Assembly (NCBI GenBank): GCA_965240325.2
Contig: OZ251225.1
Coordinates: 2,170,001-2,234,000 of the forward strand
Direction: 5' to 3'
Source: Rebecca billardiae RCC1528
Lineage: Eukaryota; Haptophyta
DNA length: 64,000 nucleotides
Part shown: piece after piece, positions 11,210 to 22,838 of the stretch
Position numbering within the stretch: the first letter of the stretch is position 1
Layout: each line of letters starts with the position of its first letter
Notes under the pieces: model-generated
What the model was told of the DNA's origin: nothing
The model's database searches: none
What the model saw: the letters and a program-made list of their open reading frames with translations, nothing else
Program-made: the position numbers and the translations under genes

Positions 11210-12277
11210 ATGACGACGCACGACCCGCGCATGCTGAGCGCGCGCGCGCTGCTCATCGCGCTCGCCGCGGCGGCGACGGGGGCCCACGGCTTCAGCCCCC
11301 TCGCGCCAGACCCTCGCCACCACGGCGCGCGGCTGCAGCTGGTGCCCCAGCCGCGTGCGCCCGTGCTGCGCGCCGCGGTCGATCGGTCGCCGCTGCTGGG
11401 CGCACAGCGCGCGCGGCGAGGGGCGGCGAGTGCGGTGCGCTTGAGTGACGCGCCCGCGCCGCAAGCAGCTGCACCGCCCCGCGATCTCACGGGCGACGCT
11501 GGCGTGCTCAAGACCACGACCACGGCGGGCACGGCGCCGCCGCCGCGCCGCTCTGCCACGGTGCAGATTCGCTATACTGCGCGCCTTGCCGAGACCGGCG
11601 AGGTGGTGGACGCGCCGGAGGAGCCGGTGACCTTCACCCTGGGCGAGGGCGATGTGATCACGGGGTGGGAGGTCGCCGTGGCCGCGATGCAGGTGGGCGA
11701 GTGCGCCAAGGTCACGCTCTCGCCCGCATACGCGTACGGCGAGCTCGGCCAGCCCCCGGCCATCCCGCCCGGTGCGTCACTCGAGTACGACATCGAGCTG
11801 CTCGGCACGGTGACGGCGGCGCCGGCGCCCGCCGCGGCACCCGCCGCGCCGGCGGCAGGCACGCCGACCCCGCCCGCCGCGCCGATGGCCGGCGCCGACA
11901 CGGCGAGCACCGACACCATCCCGCAGCCGCTGTCGATGGCCGACCTCGAGCGGCCGGACATTGCGCGCAGCCCTGCCGAGATCGCCGCGCAGTACGAGGC
12001 GCGCATGGCGGAGCGGAAGGCGGTGGCCAGCGGCGCGGGCGGCGGCGAGGGCGAGGGCGGCGGCCTGATCGGCGCGATCGTCGAGCGGCTGCGCACCGCG
12101 TACATCTTCGGCCTCTTCGACTCGCAGACCGGCGAGCCGGCACCGTGGTATCTCAACCCGCTGATCACTTTCCCGGCCATGTTCGCGTTTGTCGGCTTCG
12201 GCACGTGGCTCGTCACGCTGACCGGCGCGTTCCACATCGGCACGCCCGGCGGCGGCGAGGCGCCGCTCCCGTTCTGA
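11210..12277 (+). CDS. Plastid-targeted FKBP-type peptidyl-prolyl isomerase with C-terminal membrane anchor
   Basis: A single-exon frame of 355 residues from an ATG in context GGATCC. Residues 1-27 form a signal peptide ([15 protein letters not shown]) followed directly by phenylalanine. The F at the predicted cleavage site is a hallmark of plastid import in red-lineage secondary algae. Residues about 112-202 form an FKBP domain: V-Q-I-R-Y-T, then [11 protein letters not shown], then [13 protein letters not shown], then E-Y-D-I-E-L-L. It begins with the isomerase's first strand and keeps the flap motif, though the usual G-F/F-D segment reads G-E-V-V-D. An Ala/Pro linker and an acidic helix follow. 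A single transmembrane helix at about 317-342 ([18 protein letters not shown]) suggests thylakoid or envelope anchoring. Thylakoid FKBPs assist photosystem assembly, and the psaE neighbour fits that idea by inference only. Confidence 0.88.
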   Translation: MTTHDPRMLSARALLIALAAAATGAHGFSPLAPDPRHHGARLQLVPQPRAPVLRAAVDRSPLLGAQRARRGAASAVRLSDAPAPQAAAPPRDLTGDAGVLKTTTTAGTAPPPRRSATVQIRYTARLAETGEVVDAPEEPVTFTLGEGDVITGWEVAVAAMQVGECAKVTLSPAYAYGELGQPPAIPPGASLEYDIELLGTVTAAPAPAAAPAAPAAGTPTPPAAPMAGADTASTDTIPQPLSMADLERPDIARSPAEIAAQYEARMAERKAVASGAGGGEGEGGGLIGAIVERLRTAYIFGLFDSQTGEPAPWYLNPLITFPAMFAFVGFGTWLVTLTGAFHIGTPGGGEAPLPF

Positions 12278-14486
12278 TCGGGGCCGACCTCGAAGCGCGC
12301 GCCCCGTGCCGCGCAGCCTGCCCACGGAGGGGGACCTCGGCGGGTCTGGGCCCACGCCACGGCTGTCGCGGCTGCGCCCCGACGCCGAGGCCGAGCGCTG
12401 CAACACTGAGCGCGGTCACTGGGACCGTCACTGGCGTTCGGTCAGACCAACTTTATGCCACCGCTTGGGCGCAGCCCGCCCGGTTGGTATGATCAAGCTG
12501 AGACTGCCGCTGCGTTAATCTGACAACTGGTACTTTAAAAGTTAGTATACTTATTACTTCGATTTGTCCGTCAGTGACGGTCTGCCTCCGCGGCCTGACT
12601 CACTCGGCGGCCTCGGGCCCGTGATGGGTCTGCGGACTCTGGAGTCTGGGACTGTCATTGAACAGATATTAAGACGTGCTACACAACATCAGGCTCCGGC
12701 TCCGCCCCCCCCCCCCCCCCCCAGCTCCGTTACGTCTCAGTGGCCCCGAGCCGAACGGTCAACCAAGCCGGACCATGCAGCTGAGTGAGGCAGAGTCCCT
12801 TCCGACCTACACGACAGACCGACCGCCCCGATTCGGCTGATTGATGATAATGACTTCGATCAATCAGTGCTGACGAGATACGCCCCGCGATACGGGCGGG
12901 CCATCCGACCACCTTGAGGCTTGACCTGGCCCAATAGGTTCAGACTCTATTTTACTATATTATAATTACCCGTCTCTTAGTACTCATATTTCAGCACAAC
13001 CCGGGAGCGTTCCGGACACTTGTGTACATAATACATAGCAGTATGCACGAAAATGTCTCCCGGACTGGGTATTTAGTTATAGAAAATATCGTCTGAACCT
13101 AATACCTATTGGAGGTGTGGCTGATGATCCATCTGCCAGTGATCTGGCCAAAATATCGTCCAAGGGACCGCCTGGGGTGGTGTCTAGGAGCTATCGTAGA
13201 TCATCAGAGGTGGCGATCCCGCCGAGTTGGGACCGTGTCAAGAATAACAATATATAGTCAATAAGATGTAAGTTGTAACGCAGACGCTCCAGTGACCGGA
13301 CTGGGGGGGGGACCGAAGCCGGAGCCAACAGGCATGCTGATATGTCGATGATTGACGATGGCGAACGCCGCCGAGATGAATAAGATCCACTACGACTATA
13401 GCATCATATATACCTTTATATTGTAGCTTGACGCGATGGAATAATCGCCAAGCGGGCCAAGCAGCAGCTACTGAATGAGTGACGACTGTAGTCCGACGCA
13501 GACCGTCGCGCCACGCGGACGACCCGGCGCCACCGACGGCGCGGTCAGACTCATGCTAGGCCGGGCGGTTACGAGTCATGCTGATGCTGACGATACGACG
13601 ACTCGGCTCATCATAGGCCGCGTGAGTCATCTAATTGAGTAATACCTTAGGGTCTCCAACATTAAACTGGACACTTTATTGGGCAGCAGCTCAGCGTACG
13701 GCCTGTGGCTGCCTCGCGCGGGGTCAGGAGCGGCCAGCTCGGCTCGTGTGCACCCCACTGGGTCTGCCTGCGACCGCGCATAGCTGGGCAGCCCGCGTTG
13801 AGCACCAATCTGGGTCATGCGGACAGTCGGCACAAGGCTGGTCGTGAGGGCCGTGAAGCAGCCGTGTGGCTTCTGCTCATCGGTCTGTAGCCAGCAAGCC
13901 CGCTCAAGGCCGCCCAGATATTATAACGTGGCATGGTCGGTGACTATGCGAGATGCGCTCGACAGCCCTGGGCGAGCCCGGGCGTAGCGCTACACCAGGA
14001 GCATACGGCCCGATCGGTCCAGCCTAGTACCAGTTGCACACCTCTCTTGCATAGTTGCTGCACAGCCAGTCGATCGGCTCTGGCCGTGCAGGCAAGGGCT
14101 ACACTCGGCGCCACTACCCGCAGCGAACGCTGGAGGCCCAGCAGTGCGCACACCAACCCGCCCGCCGTCAAATGCAACCGTGCGCCAGATACGAATTTCA
14201 GCATGCATGCCTGACTCGCGGGGGCTCCGTGGACCTGTTCAGAGCCAACCGCTAGTTGGTTGAGCTGTAACTACATCCTAGCCAGCCCTGGCCACACGCA
14301 GAGCGCGCCGCTCGCTGCAACCACTTCCTGTCGTCATCCGAGGAGTAAGGTCCATGGCGCTAATGAGAGCCTCTGGCCCATCTCATCGTCAGCAGCCGTA
14401 CAGTATATTTGTTTTAACGTGCCTAGCAAAAATCAGTGTCCGAACAATTGTTGGGGACCCTGTAATCTCAGGCGGACTCATGAGTA
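12278..14486. other. Gene-poor stretch, lower GC, homopolymer tracts
   Basis: No supported gene. It holds a C homopolymer near 12706-12722, a G run near 13303-13311, and a markedly A/T-richer zone from about 12900 to 13480. Frames between 13627 and 14260 are short, present on both strands and without domain features. The 3' end of the FKBP transcript must lie in the first few hundred bases. Confidence 0.4.
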
Positions 14487-16034
14487 TGGCGGGCCGTAGG
14501 TCCGCCCCTTGTAGTGCCCGGGAAAAAGATAAGAAAAGAAAAAGAAAAAAGAAAATCGCCTCGCAGAGAAAAGAAAATCGCTTCGCTCACTACCGGGCGC
14601 CCTCGCAGCTCCCACTGGGGACGCTCGGCCGAAAACCATCTTGGCCATGGCGCGGAGCGCGTGGGCCGCGCGCGCCAAATCCAACGCCGGCGCGGACATC
14701 GCGCGGGGATTCCCGAACGGTGTTTTCGCCCGATTCGCGATTGCTGCCCTCGTCGTCTCGCGTGCAGGTCGAACGGGGGCTAAATCGACGCGTTTGGAGC
14801 GGTACGCTCGGCGCGTCGACACGATCGTGCGACCTGGGGCGATCCTCGCCCGACGTGCACGTCGAAAGCTCGCACCGGCCATAGCATCATGCGCTGCGCA
14901 TGATGACCGCCTCGCGCGATCCACCGTCGCGCGTCGGGCTCGGTGCGAGAAAGCCCTCATCACGAGGCGTCTCGCGGGCGGGAAGCGCCATCGCACGCGA
15001 CGCAAGATTTCTGAACTCGATCGCCGGAATCCGCGCACCGGACTCAGTCATTGCTCGCGGTCCGGTCCCTCCGCCGAAGCCCACGTCCGGCCTGCATGGC
15101 GTCGACGGTGACCAATGCGACGGAAGCGCAGCGCCAACGGCGTACGACGCGCAGCGGACGCACCTCCCGGGTCTGTCGCCGTGGCAGCAACCGCGTCATA
15201 GCGAGTTGGCGACCCTCGCCGCAGCGCGACACAGACAAGCCCGTGATGCCATCCGCAGAGAGATGAATCGTCGAGCATGCAACATCGCCGCGCCATGGCC
15301 TCGTCCATGGCGCAGGCGCTGCGGGACGAGGCGGAAGTCGTCACGCCGGTGACGGATGCGCTGCGATTCGTGTGCCCGCGTGCGCAGCGCTTGCCCACTC
15401 TCGATCGCGAGTGGCACACGCTGTCGCTGTGCGCGCGCGCGCGCGCAACCAACAGCTCCTCGTGCCGCCGAGCACGCGAGCGCCAGACCTGTCGAAGATG
15501 CGAAGAGCGACGACCGCGTGACGTCAACGCGCTCGTGCTCAGCGTGGTGGCCGTGTACGACGTCAACGCGACCTGCGCCGAGCCCATCATGCCTGCAGCC
15601 GACATCGACAAGCATCCTCGCGACGACCGCTCTCGGCTGGCGGCAGGAGGACATGCACATGATCTACTCTGGCGGCTTCGTCGGCGGCGAGGCGCTCGAT
15701 TACGCCATCGCGGTCGAGATGCGGCACATACAGCGCGTACCCGCGCTCGCGCGGAGGAACGGGCTACCCGCCCCGCCCCGCGTGCTGCACATTCCCTCGT
15801 GGGTGTGGGCCTCGCTGATGCGCATACTGCAATACTGCTCTAAGAGTACTGAGACCGTGAGACGTGTGTACATCACGTCGGGGAGCCAACTTCACGTGTC
15901 ACTGGTCCTTGCACTCGACTGCCCGTCACCGACAACCACGAGCGAATGATGTGGAAAGACGCGACCCCGCAAAGGATACTACATTGCGACAGCACTGGCA
16001 CGGCCCGCCGACCCCCCGCCCGCCAGGGCACAGT
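14487..16034 (+). repeat. Dispersed repeat family A, copy 1
   Basis: It starts at GGCGGGCCGTAGGTCCGCCC, runs through a purine-rich aaaagaaaaagaaa tract and a stretch containing TTCGCCCGATTCGCGATTGC, and ends with a segment (15984-16034) containing GCGACAGCACTGGCACGGCC. Copy 2 (28504-30780) matches at both ends and in the middle at high identity, and a partial copy 3 lies at about 24740-25150. No terminal inverted repeats were seen. The 14640-15050 part reads open in one frame in copies 1 and 2, but its arginine/alanine-rich product has no recognisable domain. Confidence 0.8.
15085..15950 (+). pseudogene. Relic coding segment inside repeat A copy 1
   Basis: Peptide blocks shared with the copy at 29997-30400 include TVTNAT, THLPGL, ALRDEA and PTLDREWHTLS. 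Here they fall in different frames, so the copy is frameshifted. A further conserved-looking block downstream (containing LHIPSWVWASLMRI, near 15780-15830) is absent from copy 2. The product is not recognised. It is either a mobile-element protein or a duplicated host gene, now broken. Confidence 0.5.
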
Positions 16035-16394
16035 TCATTTAGAATATATATCGATCGGGGCGCGGAATATTCTCGTCGTCATATATCATCATCCGTAGTC
16101 GATCATCTGAGACAGCTGTCACGCTGAGTCATTTCACGGCAAGCAGTCGTCCGCGACCGCGTGATGATGAGCCGCGCGCTGACGACTCCTTGGTAGCTCG
16201 GTGCATATATATAGTCATTGGAGTGATCATCACTGCTGACGAGTCGACTCGGAGTCTCGAGACGACAGGCAGACAGTGGAGTTGCGCATGCGGTGATCAG
16301 GGCGCGGACGATATGCTGCGTCGCCGCGCGTGCAGCCGGTCGCCGCGGCACGCAGCAGGCCGGCAACATGCATGGCACGCCGTCTGGCTGAGGC
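16035..16394. other. Short intergenic stretch, no gene seen
   Basis: The 3' flank of the giant beta-roll gene. It includes an A/T-rich patch at 16040-16110 and a tatata word near 16205. No frame has support. Confidence 0.4.
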
Positions 16395-19300
16395 CTAGAC
16401 GGCCTGGGCGACAGCGTCCTCGGTGCGCGCCGCAGCCCGGCGGCGGCGGACGGCCGTGAGCATGGCGGCCGCGACCACGAGCATGCCCGCGCCCAGGAGC
16501 GCCGCGGCGGCGAGCGGCAAGCGCGCGCCGCCGACGGCGCGCAGGGCACGCCGGGCGCCGTGGATAACGCCAAAGCCTTCATCGCTGGTCGTGCACTCGC
16601 CGCCCGTGAGGCAGGGCGCCAGGAAGGTGTAGGCCTGGCGCACGCTGCTGATGCGGCGGTTGATCTTGTCGGCGACGTCGGTGGCAACGGCGCGGAACGC
16701 GACGCCCTGCGGCGACGTCTGCGTGGCACGCCACCACGCGAGCAGGGCACGCGGGCGGAGCGAGGAGATGAGCGATCGCCGAGCGCGCGGGCCACTCGCG
16801 CGCCGAGGTAGGGCGCTGCGCGCACCGGGAAGAGCGCGGCGACCTTGGCGACCTGGCAGCGGTAGTTGCAGAAGACGTAGTCGAGGCCCTCGTCGTACAC
16901 GAGCGTGTCCTTGCCGTCGTGCCAGATGATGTCGTACTCGCCGTCCTGCGTGTTCACGTAGTCGGCGCCGAGACCGCCCGAGACGAAGTCGAAGCCCGAG
17001 CCGCCGTAGATCTTGTCGTCGCCCAGGCCGCCTGTGTGGCGCGCAGGCGCCGTCGTCGGCAGCGCGCGCGCGCGCGTGAGCGCGCGCGTGCGGTGCGGCG
17101 GAGCGCCAGCCGCGCGCGCCTCGGCACGACCTGCGGCGAGGCGAGGCGCGGCGCGAGGCGCGGCGCGCATCGCGCTGCGACGCGCGCACCAAAGAGGCGG
17201 CTGATGGCGCCACCGTCGTTGTCGTCGCCGCCGTAGAGCTTGTCAGCGCCAAGACCGCCGAAGAGCCAGTTGCGCGCCGCGCCGGCCGTGCCGCCCGCGT
17301 CGTTCCCGCCGTGGCCGCCGTGCAGCGTGTCGTCGCCGGCGCCGCCGAGGTGGACGTTGAGCGTGTTGCCGCCATAGCCGCCGCCTGCCGACCCGCTGGA
17401 GCCCGCGCCAGCAGAGCCGCCACCGCCCGCGGCGACTTCGTCGTCGCCGCGGCCGCCGACGACAATGTTCACAGCGTCGCCGCCGGTGGCGCCAAGGTTT
17501 GCGTTGCCACCCTTGCCGCCGCTGTAGAGGATGATGTCCTCCCCGGAGCCGCCGAAGAGGAAGTTGATGGCGTCGCCGCCAGTCGTGGCCCGCGTGCCGA
17601 TCATGCCCCCGGTGGCATCCCCGCCGTTGCCGCCGTACGCGAAGATCGAGTCGTCGCCAGCGCCTCCGGTCACCAGGCTGATTGCCGTGCCGCCGTCGCC
17701 ACCGTTGGCGCCGAGTCCGGCGATGCCGCCCGCGTAGCCAATGTCGTCGGCGCCGACGCCGCCGCTGATCAGGTTGATCGCCGTCCCGCCAACGCCGCCG
17801 TCATAGCCATTGCCAGCCCTGCCACCTTCGTAGATGAGCTTGTCGTCGCCGGTGTAGCCGCTGACCAGGTTGATCACCGTGCCGCCGTTACCTCCGTCGT
17901 ACCCGTAGCCGGCGATGCCGCCCGCGTACAGGACCTTGTCGTTGCCCCGGCCGCCCTGCACGACGTTGAGCACCGAGCCGCCGATGCCGCGGTCCCGGCC
18001 GTAGCCGCCGTAGCCGCCTTCGTAGAGGATGTCGTCGATCTCGCTGCCACCGTGGACGATGTTGATGGCGTGGCCGCCGAAGGAGCCCGAGTTCCAGCCG
18101 TAGCCACCGTTGCCGCTCCCTTCCAGGATCTCGTCCTCGCCGCTGCCGCCGTTGACCACGTTGAGGACGGAGCCGCCGATGCCCGTCGACCAGGCATCGC
18201 CTCCCGAAGCGGCTTCGCCCTTTCGCGACGTCAGCAACTCGTCGTCACCGCCGCCGCCGTTGACCACGTTGAGGACGGAGCCGCCGATGCCCGAGAGATA
18301 GCCGTCGCCACCGTCGCCGCCTCCGCGCAGCACCTCGTCGTCGCCGTCGCCGGCATTGACCACGTTGAGGACGGAGCCGCCGATGCCAGAGGTCCAGCCG
18401 GGGCCCGCGTCGCCGCCGTCCTCCAGCACCTCGTCGTCGCCGTCGCCGGCATTGACCACGTTGACGACGGAGCCGCCGATGCCCGAGGTCCAGCCGTCGC
18501 CACCGTAGCCGCTGTCCTCCAGCACCTTGTCGTCGCCGGCGCCGGCGTTGACCACGTTGGTGACGGAGCCGCCGATGCCCGAGGTCCAGCCGTCGCCCCC
18601 GCGGCCGCCTTGTTCCCGAATCACCTGGTCGTCGCCGTCGCCGGCATTGACCACGTTGACGACGGAGCCGCCGGTGCCCGAGGTCCAGCCGTCGCCACCG
18701 TCGCCGCCGCCCTCTAGCACCTCGTCGTCGCCGTCGCCGGCATTGACCACGTTGAGGGCGGAGCCGGCGGTGCCCGAGGTCCAGCCGTCGCCACCGTCGC
18801 CGCCGCTCTCCAGCACCTTGTTGGCGCCGGCGCCGGCATTGACCACGTTGGTGGCGGAGCCGCCGATGCCCGATACCCAGCCGTCGCCCGCGTCGCCGCC
18901 CTCCACCAGCACCGCGTCGTCGCCGGCGCCTGCATTGACCACGTTGACGACGGAGCCGCCGATGCCAGACTGTGAGCCCCAGGCCGCGTCGCCGGCGCCC
19001 GTCAGCACCGCGTCGTCGCCGTCACCGGCATTGACCACGTTGGTGGCGGAGCCGCCGATGCCCGAGATCCAGCCGGGGCCCGCGCTGCCGCCACCCTCCA
19101 GCACCTCGTCGTCGCCGTCGCCGGCATTGACCACGTTGGTGGCGGAGCCGCCGATGCCCGAGTTCCAGGCGTCGCCCGCGCCGCCGCCGCCCTCCAGCAC
19201 CGCGTCGTCGCCGGCGCCTGCATTGACCACGTTGACGACGGAGCCGCCGATGCCAGTGGCGTAGCCAGTATTAGCGTTGCCACCCTGTTGGATTAGAAGG

Positions 19301-21935
19301 TCGTCACCATCGCCACCGCTGACCACGTTGGTGACGCTGCCGCCCCGACCGACCATGTAGCCCCATCCAGCGTTTCCACCGTAATAGAGGACCTTGTCAT
19401 CGCCGTCGCCTCCGCTGACGATGTTGGTCGCGCTGCCGCCGACGCCGACGGCCTTGCCTAGGCCCGCGTCGCCGCCGTAGTAGAGGACGTCGTCATCGCC
19501 GGCGCCGCCGTTGATCACGTTGGTCACGCTGCCGCCCTTGCCGACCTCGTAGCCAGCGCCAGCGTTGCCGCCTTCGTAGAAGACTTGGTCGTCGCCGGCG
19601 CCGACGTTCACCACGTTGACGGCGTCGCCACCGACGCCCGCTGCCCGGCCTGCACCCGCGTTGCCACCGAAATAGCCGACCTCGTCGTCGTCGGCGCCGG
19701 CGCCGGTGTTGATCACGTTGGTCGCGCTGCCGCCGCGGCCAATCGTGTAGCCAGCGCCCGCGTCGCCGCCGTAGTAGAGGACGTAGTCTTTGTCAGCGCC
19801 ACCGTTGACCACGGTGGTCACGCTGCCGCCGCGGCCTATCTCGCTGCCACTGCCCGCCTTTGCGCCCCATGCAAAGAAGATGTCGTCATCGGCGCCGCCG
19901 TTGGCCACGTTGAGCGCGTCGCCGCCGATGCCGCCCCTGATGCCGTCGCCAGCATCGCCACCGTAAGTTCCGATCGTGTCGGCGCCCACGCCGCCGTTGA
20001 GCACGTTGGTCACGCTGCCGCCCCGGCCGAGGTCGCCGCCGTCGCCGGCATTGAGGCCTTGGTAGCCGATCTCGTCCCAGCCCGTGAGCCCGTTGATGAG
20101 ATTGACGGCGTCGCCGCCGACGCCGAGGCTGGAGCCGTCGCCGGCATTCCCTCCGTACCCGCTGAGCCAGTCGCCGCCGGTGCCGCCGTCGATCACGTTG
20201 ATGGCGCTGCCGCCGACGCCGACGTACGCGCCCTGGCCCGCGTTGCCACCGTAGTAGTTGATCTTGTCGTAATCGTCGCTGCCGAGCACGACGTTGCGCA
20301 CGTGGCCACCGCGCCCAAAGCCTCTTCCGTCGCCTGCGTTTCCACCCCAGTTGTTGATGTAGTCGTAGCCGAGGCCTCCGGCCAGGAGGTTGGTCGCGTC
20401 GCCGCCGACCCCGAGCGCCGCGCCGTCGCCGGCATCGCCTCCGTACTGGTTGATGTACCCGCCACCGGCCCCGCCGAGCACGACGTTCAGCGCGCTGCCG
20501 CCCGCGTTGCCAACGTACTTGCCGTCGCCCGCGTAGCCCCCGAAGTAGTTGATCTTGTCGTTGCCGTCGCCGCCGGCGATGATGTTGAGCACGTCGCCGC
20601 CGGTGCCGAGGGAGGACGCATCGCCCGCGCCGCCGCCGTACTCGTTGATAAAGTCGTCGCCCTGGCCGCCGGAGAGGATGTTGAGCACGCTGCCGCCCGT
20701 GCCGCCCTGCGCACCGTCGCCCGCCTCGCCGCCCTCGTAGTTGATGGAGTCGGCTCCGGCGCCGCCGGCCACGATGTTCACGGCGCGGCCGCCGACAGAG
20801 TTCCAGGTGGCGTCGCCGGCATCGCCGCCGTCGTAGTTGAGGTTGTCTTCGCCCTGCCGCCCGAGAAGCACGTTGAGCACGTTGCCGCCGCGGCCGTGGA
20901 GCTGCGCGTCGCCGGCGTCGCCGCCGTCGCCGTAGTTGATCTTGTCCTCGCCTCGCCCCCCGAAGAGGATGTTGACAGCGTCGCCGCCCGTGCCGCCGAT
21001 GCCGACGCCAGCGGAGCCGCCACCGTCGTAGTTGATCTTGTCGTCGCCAGACTGGCCGCGCGCGACGTTCAGCACGCTGCCGCCCGTGCCGAGCAGGACG
21101 CCGGCGCCCGCCGACGAGGCGCCATTGTCGTTGATCACGTCGTCGCCGCCGCCGCCGTACACGGCGTTCACCACGTCCAGGCCGTCGCCGTAGAAGGCGG
21201 CCGTGCCGGCGCTGCCGCCGTCCAGCGTGTCGTCGCCCTTGTCGCCGCCCACGTAGTGATAGCGGATGGCCTTGTACCCGTCGAGCGCGGTCGGGAGCAG
21301 GGCGGGCCTCGCGTCCGGCGCGGCCAGGTCATCCGCGCCACCCTTGCCAATGTAGGTCCCCAGCCGACGCCGGTGCCTGCAGGGCGAGCGCGAGCAGCGC
21401 GCGCGCGCCGAGGCCGTGAGCGTTCGCGGATGTGGCCACTGGGGCGCGCGCCGCCCCACGACACTCCGCTGTCGCGTGCCCTGTGCCCCGTGCCCCGCGC
21501 TGGCATGGATGCGCGCTGCAGGCGCGCGCGCGCGCGCTGCCGCGCGCTCCGGGATGGCGGGCCGGCCGGCACGAGTACACACGCCCGCCAAGGCTGCGCA
21601 GGCCCGGCCAACGCCCGGTGCGGCCAGGAGGAACGATCCGCTGACGCGCGCCGTGCGCCCCGGCCGCGCGGAGCCACACCCGCTCCGCACCGGCCTCCCT
21701 CCCTGCCCAACCCCCCGGCGCGCGCCGTGATCGGGCCGGCACGGCCGCGTGCCGCTCCGCGCGCGCAAAGCGCGCGCGCGCACTTGGTGTCGGCGGACAT
21801 CGCGCCTGCCGGCGTGCGAGCCGCATCGATCGGGCTCCGCCGGCCAGCTGACGGCGAGGCCGGCACCGATGCCGCGCCCGCCACGGCGGCGGGGAGAAGC
21901 AGCAGCCACGCCGCGGCCGCGCGCCAAGAGCTCAT
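16395..21935 (-). CDS. Giant type I membrane protein of about 40 RTX/beta-roll-like repeats
   Basis: Four exons (21935-21784, 21376-17190, 17031-16826, 16718-16395; introns 407, 158 and 107 bp) join in frame to 1,622 residues. Residues 1-22 are a signal peptide (WRAAAAWLLLLPAAVAGAA). From about residue 75 to 1450 the chain is built of about 40 units of 32-35 residues. The core is G-G-x3-N-V-V-N-x-G-x-G-D-D-x-V-L followed by G-G-x-A-G-x-G. The GxGDDxV part matches the calcium-binding hemolysin-type nonapeptide (GGxGxDxUx), so each unit likely forms one or two turns of a parallel beta-roll or helix. The last RTX-like unit (GLGDDKIYGGSGFDFVSGG) is the most canonical. A domain with two spaced cysteines precedes a single transmembrane helix (about 1582-1605), and a basic 17-residue tail follows. 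The predicted role is a calcium-stabilised cell-surface or scale/adhesion protein (inference). There is no toxin domain or acyl-transfer partner, so no cytolytic role is implied. Confidence 0.85.
17240..21180. repeat. Tandem DNA repeat array, period about 96-105 bp, in exon 2 of the beta-roll gene
   Basis: The protein repeats are visible in the DNA as about 40 tandem units. Between about 18130 and 19260 the units are nearly identical (recurring ggcattgaccacgttg and gccgatgcc words), indicating recent unequal exchange or gene conversion. The flanking units are diverged. The repeat also keeps the opposite strand open for long distances, which is a composition effect. Confidence 0.9.
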
Positions 21936-22058
21936 GACGAGTCAGCTGCTCGGCGCTCGGCAGACCGAGTGCCCCCTTGCCCCACCCAACCCCGCACCGC
22001 GCACGGTTTTTGCTGGCCCCTTGAACGCGGCGCCGGCCACCGACGACAGGTGCCGCTC

Positions 22059-22086
22059 GTCACATATTGAACCCCCTTGGTCACAG
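22059..22086. repeat. Short element-end remnant with flanking direct repeat
   Basis: The word TTGAACCCCCTTG sits between GTCACA (22059-22064) and GTCACAG (22080-22086). The same terminal word ends the small inverted-repeat element at 22315-22571 and recurs at 33853-33869, again between direct repeats. It looks like a footprint or solo terminus of that element family. Confidence 0.45.
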
Positions 22087-22314
22087 CATAAGGTAAAGTT
22101 TACCGGCGCAGTGACCAACTTCTGAGAGGACTGGCTGCTGACCAGCCGGGGCCCGCCAACTTCGACTATTATACTGATGAGACCACGAGTGCCGTCGAAT
22201 ACAATCATGCATCCACCAAGTGTTTTCCAGAATTGCATGCGAGAACCCCCTTGCCGTGGGCTACCTCATGCAAGGGGCTTACAAAATCCTCATGTCATCA
22301 CAGCCGTGTCACAG

Positions 22315-22571
22315 CAAGGGGGTTCAATCAAGGGGGGAGAAAGCACAGCGGGACCATCAGGTGCGCCGTCCCGCTCTCTTGGGAATTGAGTGTCCGGTGT
22401 TTTCCCATAGAAAGCGAACACGTTTTGCTCGTTTTGAAATGTTTTGCTCTCGGACCGATGGATTTACATGGGACGAACACCGGACTCTCAATTTCCCAGC
22501 GGGTGGGACGGCGCACCTGATGGTCCCGGATCCCCCGCTGTGCTTTCTCCCCCCTTGATTGAACCCCCTTG
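22315..22571. mobile_element. Foldback/MITE-like element (257 bp), possibly hAT-like
   Basis: Arms of roughly 100 bases are inverted copies with some indels. Termini read CAAGGGGGTTCAATCAAGG and its complement. The 7-bp word GTCACAG directly flanks both sides (22308-22314 and 22572-22578) and may be a target duplication. A CAAGG terminus with a 7-8 bp duplication suggests hAT, but the same flank also occurs at the remnant near 22080, so the flank could be part of an older element. Confidence 0.6.
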
Positions 22572-22588
22572 GTCACAGCGCGGGCTTT

Positions 22589-22640
22589 TTAAATTCCCCT
22601 TTATAACGGGCTCCGGGTGTCAGGCTGGCGGCCGAAGCCT
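22589..22640 (+). repeat. Dispersed repeat C, copy 1
   Basis: About 50 bases containing CCCCTTTATAACGGGCTCCG and GGCGGCCGAAGCCTC, matched at 45293-45345 with a one-base difference in spacing. There the segment abuts repeat B, so C may be the end of a longer element. Confidence 0.65.
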
Positions 22641-22838
22641 CTGCTGCCGCCGATATGATTCTTCGAGGAAGACAACAGTACTTTAAAGTTATGTACCCCC
22701 ATACTGGTACTACCGCCGCAAGAAGTTGCAGCGTACGAAGTATGATACCAAGGGCATTTAACTGGCGACTCACCTTTTAATCATAAAAATGGTCATTAGC
22801 GCCACGGGCCGTGTAGGTGGTATTTTGTAAGCCCCTTG

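Larger units (their letters stand above)
22271..22838. mobile_element. Small TIR element (568 bp) enclosing another element
   Basis: A perfect 17-bp terminal inverted repeat, CAAGGGGCTTACAAAAT at 22271 and its complement ending at 22838. No coding capacity and no clear target duplication. The 22315-22571 foldback element lies inside it, so the structure is nested. Confidence 0.6.

Noticed and set aside
14641-15111. Open frame of 156 residues within repeat A (also at 28495-29385)
   Set aside because: The sequence is repeated DNA and the product is Arg/Ala-rich without motifs. Frame conservation between two young copies is not evidence of selection.
17311-18717. Long plus-strand open frame opposite the beta-roll gene (and another at 19585-22125)
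   Set aside because: It is the antisense shadow of a GC-rich tandem repeat. The product is a low-complexity Val/Ala/Asp repeat with no start context, while the minus strand has a signal peptide, repeats and a membrane anchor.
16395-21935. Reading the RTX-like protein as a cytolysin
   Set aside because: There is no pore-forming domain, no acylation site region and no secretion operon. It has a eukaryotic signal peptide and a transmembrane anchor, so a structural or adhesive surface role fits better.
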